In this document: positions 46,563 to 58,712 of the stretch, in pieces | Position numbering within the stretch: position 1 is the first letter of the stretch | Layout of the letters: the number at the start of each line of letters is the position of its first letter | NCBI GenBank assembly: GCA_034387635.1 | Contig: JAOANU010000026.1 | Location: 211,012-275,011, forward strand | DNA length: 64,000 nt | Source: Rhodosporidiobolus odoratus | Lineage: Eukaryota; Basidiomycota; Microbotryomycetes; Sporidiobolales; Sporidiobolaceae | Direction of reading: 5' to 3' | The notes under the pieces: model-generated | The model's input: the letters and a program-made list of their open reading frames with translations, nothing else | Databases searched by the model: none | Told to the model about the DNA's origin: nothing | Program-made: the position numbers and the translations under genes

Positions 46563-48463
46563 ATGCTCGTGCGCTGCCTACCGCGCTCCATTCTGCTTGC
46601 TACCCGCTACTACGCTACTATGCCCAAGCGCTCCGCTTCCCCCGTCACCACCGCCAGTCCAAGCCCCAAGAAGGTCAAACGATCCGCTTCACCTCAAGCT
46701 ACTTCGAATGGATTAGAGGGCGAGGTCGCGGGCAAGGGAGAGTGGAAGGACTGGCCGGCTCCGCGGACGCAGATGGAGGAGGCGAAAGAATGGATCAAAG
46801 AATGGTGAGTCGTTTCTTCCTCATGCTACCTTGTAAAGACTGATTGACGTCCCATTCGCTCGCCATAGCGTCCGCGAGAAACATCGAGGTGCGTAGCTAG
46901 CTGATTCCGCTATATGATCACGTCAAGCGCGGCAGAGCTGAACTTGCTTCATGTTTCTTTTTCCCATTCTTTCGCACAGTTCTGCTCGTCCCGGACAAAG
47001 ATGCCGACGGCCTTAGTGTACGCTTTTTTAGGCTATGTCTATTTGACTGCTGCTCATGCTTTACAATCTGTAGTCGGGTCTCAACCTCTCTCTTGCCCTG
47101 TGCGCCCTTTCGCACCCAGCATCTCATATCGCAATGTACCATCTCCCCCGCGGCATCAACATCCACTCTCCTCAAGCTCAGACTGAAATGCTCGCCACCT
47201 TTCCGGACACAGGCGGTCCGACCCGTGTCATCGTCGTCGATCAAGGCAGTCGACCTGGTCCCGCTCTACTCCCTCCAGACAAGGCCAAGGTCCTCATCAT
47301 TGACCACCATCTCTCCAACACTTTTCCCGAGCACTCTCAAGTCCTCTCGGCGTGCCATTCCCTCCCAGTTGCGACTACCTCCATCCTCTCCTACATTCTT
47401 TGCTGCGAACTCGTTCCGACACTCGCAGAACCCGACAGCCCAGCGGGAATGGCCGCCCTGCTCGGTGTGTACGGCGATCTCGGCTCAAGCAAGCCTACTT
47501 TCGGCAGCGCACCTTGGCCGGCGCACCTCGCTCCGATCGAGAAGAAACTCACGAAGAGCGCTTTGGGGAAGGCCGTCGCTCTCCTTAACGCGCCGAGACG
47601 GACACCCGAGTTTAACGTCTCGGACGCTTATACCGCCATCGAGAAAGCGGCGGAAGAAGGTGGCGGAGGGGTCAAGGGGATACTGGGGAATCTGAAGCTG
47701 CTCGAGTCGAAGGAACGGACAAGCGCCGAAACGGCTAGGTGGCAAGGTGCTCCGCCGGTGTTTTCGAAAGACGGCAAGATTGCAGTGATCAAGGTGGATA
47801 GTGGGTATCAGAGTGCGCATGACACCTCCTCGTCCCGTGGTGAAGCGGTCTCCCGCTTACTTGGTGTTCTCTCGTCTCGATCAGTCCATCCGGTGATCGC
47901 CACTCGATGGCGCGGGACGCTGAGGAAGGCCAAGACTCTAGTCTGTGTTATGGTCTGCTTGCTCTCCCCGTTCTCCCCCTCCCCTGTCCGCAGTCCTGCC
48001 TTTTCCTTGACGTTTTCTCCGACTCTTTTCACGCCGTTACTCGTGGGCCGACTCGCTCGCTCCTCCACAGTGCGCCAACACCGGCTACACCCCGGGCTAC
48101 GTCCACTTCTCCTGCCGCGCCCCTCGCCGTTCCGCCTCAGACGGTCCCTCCGACCCCGTCGACCTAATCGCCTTCCTCCGCTCCCTCTCCCCCCTCTGCG
48201 ACACCCTCTCTCCCGGTTGGTCTTCCCGAGTCGGAGAAGACTTTGCTCGAGGTCACCGAGAAGCTACGGGCGGGATTATCCCGAAGGAAGAGTTTGAGTT
48301 CTTGATGCAGGCGGTTGAGTTGGGGGTTAAGAAGGAGGGGGGGAGTCCGAAGAAGATGGTGGGGGGGAAGAAGGTGATTGATCCGGGGCAGAAGACTACG
48401 TTGGACGGGTTCTTCAATGTCAAGCCCAAGGCGAAGAAGGAGGAGGAAGAGGAGAAGAGGTAG
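46563..48463 (+). CDS. DHH-family phosphoesterase (RecJ-like) with PCNA-binding-like C-terminus
   Basis: Five exons, 46563-46804, 46869-46888 (20 nt), 46980-47017 (38 nt), 47074-47952 and 48071-48463, give 523 residues. The first 19 residues, MLVRCLPRSILLATRYYAT, are a textbook mitochondrial presequence. An internal ATG at 46620 starts MPKRSASPVTTASPSPKKVK, which looks nuclear. DHH motifs: VPDKDADGLSSG (Asp93, Asp95, Asp97), RVIVVDQGS, and VLIIDHHLS (Asp-His-His 177-179). Later RWRGTLRKAKTL and CANTGYTPGYVHFSCR form a DHHA1-like substrate domain. The C-terminus has TTLDGFFNVKPKAKK, close to a PIP box. The family cleaves phosphodiester bonds in single-stranded nucleic acids or small nucleotides. 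The end of exon 4 is the least certain splice site; 47940 is an alternative. Confidence 0.85.
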
Positions 48464-49428
48464 AGTACGAGACAGTTTGTTAGTTGTTGTCTCCACAGCT
48501 GGCCTGGTCACATCCTGCCTCTCTCTTGGTAAGACTGCCCCGTGGCGCCACGCGGGCTCGGAGAGACAGCGGGTAACGCATGAAACCAGTAAATAACCAC
48601 CAACAGCTTTTGGCTCGGGTCTTCCATAGCTGACGCGCCCGGGCAGGCTCCCTGCAAAATTCATTCTCTGACATATTCAGGATAGCGTGACAAGCTGGGC
48701 AAGCGAGTGCCCAGGTGACGGTTCGGACCTCACAGCCCGATTATCAGAAGGTGAAGGGAAGCAAACTTGCACTTGGGAAGAAACGAAGACTGAATCTGCG
48801 ATTACGGTATGTAAGCAAGCTGTCAGCCACGCTCGTTGTCGTTACAGGCATACGGGTAAGCGTGCCGCCAGATCGTTCTGTGCGAGCATGACTGGCGCTT
48901 TGCGCAGCGGAAAAAGCCTTACGGCAAGCACTTTCTCCAACTTTGTTCTTTGCAGATCAGCTTGTTTGGCGCTTACAGAGCCTCATCGTCTTCCGCACCA
49001 CCCGTACGAGCTGCAGCGGTTCCTCTACGTGGAGTGAGGGCTGTCGAGCAAGCAGTGAGAGGGAGGTTGGGGCGAGAGACCTCCAAGCAGAACTGAAAAA
49101 GGATCTGGGCCTTCTTCATGCCAAGAGGTGCTTGTCGCGAGCATTATGTAGATGGCGCAAAACAACGAGACTGATCGCAAATGGTGAAGGTTGCGCAACA
49201 GTCTCGGATAGGCCGCACCGTACAAACATGGCTTGAGTTCTGCTTTCTCTTTACTTTGCTTTCCTGAATCGGCCTCCTCATGCATAGTTTGTTTTTTGTT
49301 CCCTACCACTTGAGAGCAGGGGCATAGGCAAGCTAAGCAGGAGTGCTGAAAGATCCAGCGGAACCAGCCGCAAAGTGAAGGTTTCCTCGCCTTTTCTCCC
49401 GCTGCGCTCACAAAAGGTGGAACTAGAG
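48464..49428. other. Gene-poor stretch after the DHH gene
   Basis: About 1 kb without a convincing gene. Short frames exist on both strands, none with a motif. Its composition is less GC-rich and more irregular than the flanking genes. Confidence 0.45.
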
Positions 49429-49882
49429 AAGCACGGAGAAGACCACTCTTTTGCAACCTTTAGACATCCACTGGGTGAACGAGGAGAGGGCAATAGTGGC
49501 GGGAGAGAGAGGGAGGGAGAGGGAGAGTGTCTGCACAACACAGGGAAAACAGGAGAAAATGTACCGAGGAACTCCTCGAGTTTACTTGGGAATGATCTTC
49601 TGGAGAGCCTCCATCTGCACATACCGCAAGCAGTGAGTCAGTTGCTGGGTAAGGGCAAGAGCAGAAGAGGAAGGCACGAACCGAGAAGGACTTGGGGCGC
49701 TCGATAGGGAGACCAAGGGCACGGTCCCAGACAAGCTGAGAAAGACCACCCATGGCACGGGAAGTACCAAAGGTCACTGTGTAGAAATCAAACTGCTTCA
49801 AACCCTGCACATGAGAAAGGGAAAGGAAAGAAAGACAAATCAGCCCAAGGGTAAACGCTTTTAACCCCAACCTCTTTCTTCC
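49429..49882 (-). pseudogene. Partial duplicate of the citrate synthase 3' end
   Basis: About 355 bases (49528-49882) match 51697-52051 at a constant offset of 2169, with one mismatch seen (49568 G versus 51737 A). The copy contains the last two CIT1 exons and the intron between them: [20 protein letters not shown] to RPKSFS, then [10 protein letters not shown] with stop 49582-49584. The match breaks abruptly after 49882 at CTTTCTTCC. On the other side, weaker similarity continues to about 49429 (versus 51590). None of the upstream exons is present, so the fragment cannot make citrate synthase alone. Confidence 0.9.
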
Positions 49883-51589
49883 GCTCAGCTGATGCAGCGT
49901 AGAGATGTCCTCTTCTCTCCACACACTGTCTGGTAGTCAATTCAGACACACTCATTGCCGTAGACTGAACATGGCCTGTCATTGGCTGTAGCGACCCCAG
50001 GCAAAAGCCAGTCCAGTATATCTTGGGATTCTGCGTACAAAAGGTTAGCTCAGCAACAACGAAACCATGGCTCCTTGCTCTCGTGTTCAGTCTCAAGCTG
50101 GTCTGGAGACTAGTGCCGTGATGTCCCAATGGGCATGCCGCCAACATAGCCGAGAATGAGGGATCACGGAGCAGCTTTTACCTTCTCAAGTGCAAAAAGT
50201 AGGAAAACCAGATACATGCACGGCAATGAAGATGACGCATGCTAGCAGCCAGCACAGGCATCAGTGTGAGGAGCGTGTCATGGAGTGAGGACAGGCTAAG
50301 CATGGGTAGATATTGTTCCTTTGTGACCATTGCTGTCCAAAGCACAAATCTATGAAGGTTGTGAATGCCTTGTTGCAGCAGCTTGACGCATGGCTTTCTG
50401 CAGTGGTGTCAAATCCTTGTTGGTCCAATCTCTCACGGAGGCAGGAAGGCATTGCAGACCTTGAAGGATGTGAAGTGGCTGGGCGGTTCTCGTTGTTGTC
50501 TTCTTCTTTGTGGTTTCCCGCTTTGCTACTCTTGCTATATGTCCTCTCTGCCCTGTCCGACTCCTGAACCTGTACCATGATGCCCATTGTGTCACAAAGG
50601 GCAAGGTAAGGCCCAAGAAGTAAGCCAACGTCATTGTCCTTACTAGTACAACAGCAATGTTTGACCATTCCCCATTCTCTACAAGCATACATAGCAGCAA
50701 CACTGAAGCTACTTGGCTGCTGGGTGAACGTCTACCTCATCCGCAAGCCTGTGGCCTGCACTGAACCCCAAGCCTCATGCAGCGGAAGATAACTGTGCAG
50801 ATAAGACACAATCTGCTAATGCATGGGCTTTCAGCTGAGCCGGTGTTGACCTCTTTGTATCCAGAGGACTACAGACACCTTCCTGTCAAGCGTGACAGGC
50901 AACTGGGACCAGTGAGAGGGCCACAAGACAACACCGTGTTGGCCTTCTCAATCCCACCTCCTGACTTCTCAGTCTGGTTCTTGCGGACGACAGGTCTCCA
51001 GGCCCCTGCCAGTCTGTCTCAAGTTCAGTCTAGCTCACGCGTAAATCCTCATGTCATGCTCAGGTCAATCGCTTGCATGTGCCTGCAAGCATTGTTTCTT
51101 CCTCATATCGTAGTGCCTAGCAGACTGTGCATTCCTTGGACAGCCCAGGCTACCTTCTCTGCGAAGCCTCTTACATGAAGCTCAGTACTAGCAAGGTGCA
51201 GGTCAATCAGGATGGCTGGCGCACCAGCTCGCAAGCATGCCAAGTCGAGTAGTGCATAACAAAGTTGCTGCAAGGTTCTCTGCTCACTGTCCCAAGCTGA
51301 ACAAAGGAAGATGGTAGCGTTGTTCATTGTAGACTAGACTGAGATGGCATGGCCGTCGTCGAGCTGCAGAGTACAACCATAATTCGTGCCTTCTTTTCTT
51401 CTTCCTTCTCTCGGGCGTCCGGTATGAGCGGGCTCTTTCCTCGCCTACTGCTCTCTCACTTTGTGGTCAGTTTGGTGAGTCGAAGTAGTTGACTCGGCCG
51501 CTCTGCAGCAATGAGGTTGTCAAAGCGGGCATGCTATTCAAGCTTTTCTTGTCTTTTCGTTGCTCGGTCCGCTCTATGGGTGGAGCTCA
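49883..51589. other. Anomalous stretch between the two CIT1 3'-end copies, possible mobile-element remnant
   Basis: 1.7 kb with lower GC than its surroundings. Minus-strand pieces look partly protein-like: LLLGPYLALCDTMGIMVQVQ (about 50590-50650) and LCYALLDLACLRAGAPAILI (about 51210-51270), but stops and frame changes interrupt them. No terminal inverted repeats or target-site duplications could be identified by eye. A decayed transposon or other insert is a reasonable guess, not a demonstrated one. Confidence 0.35.
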
Positions 51590-52051
51590 GAGACACGGAG
51601 AACACCACTGCTTTGCAACCTTGGAGACATCGGCTGAGTCTTCGGGCAGAAACGATAGGGGGAAGGGAGGAAGAGGCGAGGAAGAGGGAGGGAAAAAGTC
51701 TGCACAACACAGGGAAAACAGGAGAAAATGTACCGAAGAACTCCTCGAGTTTACTTGGGAATGATCTTCTGGAGAGCCTCCATCTGCACATACCGCAAGC
51801 AGTGAGTCAGTTGCTGGGTAAGGGCAAGAGCAGAAGAGGAAGGCACGAACCGAGAAGGACTTGGGGCGCTCGATAGGGAGACCAAGGGCACGGTCCCAGA
51901 CAAGCTGAGAAAGACCACCCATGGCACGGGAAGTACCAAAGGTCACTGTGTAGAAATCAAACTGCTTCAAACCCTGCACATGAGAAAGGGAAAGGAAAGA
52001 AAGACAAATCAGCCCAAGGGTAAACGCTTTTAACCCCAACCTCTTTCTTCC
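51590..52051 (-). repeat. Direct repeat partner: resident 3' end of CIT1
   Basis: This is the in-place copy of the repeat described at 49429-49882, in the same orientation. It covers the CIT1 terminal exons (51851-51973 and 51751-51783), the intron between them, part of the preceding intron and the 3' flank. The repeat ends at 52051, inside the intron that precedes the GLKQFDFY exon. Confidence 0.9.
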
Positions 52052-54793
52052 CAATCTGTGGCCCACTTCTTCGCTTAACCTCCAGCACGCCTCATTCGTA
52101 AGCTCGCAGCATCGCCGACAACCCGCCCCACCCCCTGCTCTGCCGCCGACGGCCACAGATCCCCCAAGATGGCTTGCAGAGCGACCTCCGCCGAACAGGC
52201 CACGAAAGACGAGGGCATGAAGGGGAAAAAACGTACGTAGTGGTAGCTATCAAGTCAAGGGAGAGGCGGGAAGGAATGGCAGGATTGGGAGAAAGCGGCC
52301 AGGAAGAAAGTTGGGAGATCATTAGCGTCAGATCGCGAGTGGGGTCAAAAGGAAAGATCGGAAGTCGTGGCGCAAGACAGGAGAAGCAGACAAGCGTCGC
52401 TACCCCAAATCGCTTGCTACGAGGAAAGAAAGAAGGAAAGGAAACAAACAGAAGGGAACCGGAGGCGGCGTCGACATTCGGGAAGGCTGTTCGCGGACAA
52501 TCACGTCAACATTCCGCTGGCGAAAAGTCAGGGAAGGAGCAGCGAGACTTACGGTTCTTGGTCTTGCCGTGCTCGGTGAGAACAGCGGGGGCGACCTGGT
52601 ACAGCTGGTCGACGTACTTGAAGACCGGGTCGGTGGCGACCTCATTGCGCTTGACACCAAACTGCTGGAGAGCCATGAAACGGGGGTCGGGCTTGCGGAG
52701 GACGGCGTGACCGTAACCCTGCAGAACAATGACGAGTCAGAACGAAAAACGAGGGAAGGGGGAGAAGGCGGCACGACGTACGGGGATAACCTGACCGTTG
52801 TTGAGGGTCTTCCAGATGAACTCGACAACCTGCTCATTGGTGGCGTGGTCGCCAAGCTCCTTCTGCATGTTGAGGATGAAGCGGAGGACCTCCTGGTTGG
52901 CAAGACCGTGGAGGGGACCGGCGAGACCACCGAGGGCGGCAGAGTAGGAAAGGAAGGGGTCAGAGAGAGCGGAGCCGACAAGGTGGGTGGTGTGGGCCGA
53001 GACGTTGCCACCCTCGTGATCGGTGTGGAGGGAGTTGTAGAGGCGGATAAGGTCGACGAAGCCCGCAGAGTCACCGAAGCCAATCTGGTTCGAGAAGTTG
53101 AAGGAAAGGTCCTTCGACTTGTCGATCTGGACCGAGTTGTCGCCGTTGCTATTGAGGTGAAGCGTCGGAGACGATGCAAGGAGGCGACGAGGGGCAAGGC
53201 GAGATGGGAGGAACATTGTGCGACGAGGGAAGACGCAAGCAAAGTCTGTCAGCGTCTGGTTGCAGAGGTCGGAGTGAACTCGAAACGTACCGGTAGATGT
53301 TGTTGTAAATACGAGCAGCGATGGTGAAGGACTTGGCGACACAGTCGAGCGAGTCCTCGAGAGTGGGGACCCAGTACTCCGCCTTCTTCATGCCCGCCTT
53401 GTACTGGCTGGCGAACTTGGAGTCGTGGTTGAGGGCAGCGACACCGATGACGAACTGGGTCATGGGGTGGAGGGTCTTGGCTGATCGTCGGGGTCAGAGA
53501 GGGGATGTGTGGAGCGGGGGAAACGGACGCAGGTTACGGAGAACGGAAAGGAGGTAGAGACGCAGGGGGGAAAGGCAGTCAGACGATACGCAGGCAAGAT
53601 CGAGGGTGGGCAGAACAACGCACGAAGAGCGTCAAGAGCCTTCTCGACGTAAGCCGGGAGCTCAGAGCGCGAGACGAGCTCGTCCTGGAACTGCTTGGTC
53701 TCGGCCTCAGTCGGGACCTTGCCGGTGAGGAGGTACCAGAACATGCCCTCGGGGAGCATCTCAGTACCGCCCGGCGCGGTGGGGAGGACCTCCTGGCACT
53801 CCGGGATGCTGCCGGGATATTCGGGTCAGTCGCCTTCTTGTTTCCGGGCAAAGGAAGAGAGGGCATAACGTACGAGCGACCCCAGAAGCGGATACCCTCC
53901 TCCGAGTCGAGTACCGACGGCTCCCAAAGCATGCACTTGACACCGCGCATACCACCGAAGACCTGCTCGACGGTAACGGTGCCGATCTGCTTGCTGCCGT
54001 GCTCGGAGCGGATCTGCTTGGCGAGGGCCTGACGCTCGGGGATGATCTCGGCGAGGGTCTCCTTGACGGTCTACAGGGAGACGGGTGCGTCAGTAGGGAA
54101 AGATGAGAACTCGGTCGCGGATGCAGGTTCTCTCCAGTTGCGATTTCGTCCAGGGCAGCGCTTGCTGAGTGGTGTAAGCTGTCGACACCGTGTACGTATC
54201 GCGATGTGGGTACCGTGGCGTCGAGCCGCCCCTTTCCGCCGCCCGTAAGGCGCGCCAAGCATACCCGGAACTGCTCACCGCGGTCCGCTTCACGCCTGCA
54301 CTGTTCCCCAGCTATTCATCCCTCCTCGACGTCTGCGTGGTCCTTTTCTCCTTCAGCCGGCGCAGAAAACGCAAGTTGTTCCTCCTCCCACGCGGGCGAT
54401 GCGATTCTGCACCGGTCTCCTTCACGGCGCATCGACGGCTCGAGTCGGCTTGCGCGTCCATCTTGTTGCCAATAAAAGCGATACAAGCGATAGAAGGGTA
54501 CGCCGGTGTGCATCCAGTCGAGATCAAGCGAGATTCGGGGTGAAGGTAGTAGTGACCGACCTTGGTGGAGGCCATACGACGGCCGGCGACCTTCTGGGCG
54601 GCGCGCTACTCGTAGCATGGGTGTACAAGGCGAGTAAGGATACGTAAGGATAGACAACAGAGTCGCACGATGTTGTGTTGACGAGATATTGCAAGTGTGC
54701 GTGGGCGGGAGAGGAAAGCGGTTAGCCGGCTCGTCGCAACTCGTAGAAAAGCGGGGGAGAGATGGGACGTACGAAAGAGGTGCGAGAGAACAT
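51751..54793 (-). CDS. CIT1: Mitochondrial citrate synthase
   Basis: Minus-strand gene with many exons. Exon 1 (54793-54773) encodes MFSRTSF and exon 2 (54605-54561) [15 protein letters not shown], together a mitochondrial presequence. The body starts at 54070 ([20 protein letters not shown]). Conserved parts: [60 protein letters not shown], and [14 protein letters not shown] with the first active-site His. [14 protein letters not shown] holds the second His, and [14 protein letters not shown] the catalytic Asp. A 10-nt exon (52246-52237) supplies LYHY, then [20 protein letters not shown] (51973-51851) and [10 protein letters not shown] (51783-51751). The enzyme condenses acetyl-CoA and oxaloacetate in the TCA cycle. 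The intron after exon 2 is unusually long, about 490 nt. The terminal exons are duplicated downstream. Confidence 0.95.
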
Positions 54794-55986
54794 GGCTATG
54801 GTATAAGGTGGGGAGATTAGAGACCCAAACGCGAGTGCACGGGAAAGAGAGAAAAAAAGAAAGGAAATCGGGGACGGGAGACGACGCCGGCGGAGGACGG
54901 AATTCTCTTTTCTCTCTCGTCCTGGTCCTTCTTGTACAGATCTGACTCGCTAGACTCGACTGCGGTGTCTGTTCGCACCAATCTACCTTGGCCGGACTCG
55001 CGCAAACATAGTTGTCGCCGGTTTCTCCCCCTCTTCATCACCCCAACCCGCCTCATCACCTCTGTCATTCCCCTCGGACAACCTCGAACCGCACAAGCGC
55101 GATGTGCATTGGAGCCGAAGTGGGGAGAACAGCGCGGCGCAGGTGGCAGCCGTCCACCGGGATACGCTTGATCGGGGGGACAATAAGGAGGAGACTTTTC
55201 TCGCCTGCGACTGGCAATATTGCGTGTGGTTCCGCGGTACGAAGCGCCATTCATTCGCGGCACTTCACCGTCGACCGTCGCGCTCGCTCGGCACGGGCAC
55301 GCAACAGCCTTTTGATGACAACCGCTGCGTTTTCACCTCGACGGTCGACTTCGCCAACTTCGCCAACTTCGCCGCTCCTCGCGTCATGGTCGGCTGTCAG
55401 TCAGCGCACGCACCGACGCTCCCTCACTTCCGCTCGACCCGACACTCGGACGCCACCGTGCTCTCTTGTCGGCATTGAGGCGATGTGCGGCTGCATCTTC
55501 GCGCTCTTTCTTCGTCGCTATTCTGAGGCGCGCCTCGAAGCAATCTCTCACGCGCACCCGGTGAACAATCGCATCGGTATCATGCCTGGGGATAATAAGG
55601 AGCGACGGCGTGCTGCCCTTCTTGCTTGTCTTGTACCCATGATGAGCCCACCGCGCTTTCTTCCTTGCTTCCCAGTCTTTGTCGTAGCTGTCGCCCGCCG
55701 CTCGCCTTCTGAGCGCAGCTTGACTGGTCTAAGCGGATCTGAGTGCCTGCCTCGCTCTGTCCTAGGGAGCGGTCGAGGCGAGAAACTGCGGCTTTTCCCT
55801 CTCACTTTTTCTGATGGCGGATTCGGCTGCATTGGAATTCTTCCTTCGTCCGAACCCGTGAGTAGCCGCTGCTCATAGGCAGCAGCGAGCGCTCTCTACT
55901 GTAAATGATCTTTCTTACCGTGATCTGCTGTGTCGTCGTCATCGTCTTTTCTTTGCTTCCGCTTGACACTTTCACTTTGCTCGAGA
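54794..55986. promoter_or_regulatory. Divergent promoter region of CIT1 and GAL7
   Basis: 1.19 kb between the two outward-facing start codons. Open frames cross it (for example plus strand 55012-55878) but have no motif and look like composition artefacts. The region must hold both promoters. I cannot name any specific transcription-factor site with confidence. Confidence 0.45.
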
Positions 55987-58638
<2,652 letters not shown>

Positions 58639-58712
58639 TGAAGCTCGTCCCCCCTTTGTTTCTTTCACTTCACTCGCTTGTCAAATATCGCTCAGACCTT
58701 GGCTAATCGAGC

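Noticed and set aside
50261..50692. 143-codon minus-strand frame as a candidate gene
   Set aside because: Part of it looks protein-like, but neighbouring pieces are interrupted and no start or splice context is convincing. I describe the stretch as a possible remnant instead.
55012..55878. 288-codon plus-strand frame in the CIT1-GAL7 intergenic region
   Set aside because: Cys/Arg/Ser-rich without recognisable domains, and it runs through the expected promoters and leaders. Length alone is not persuasive at this GC content.
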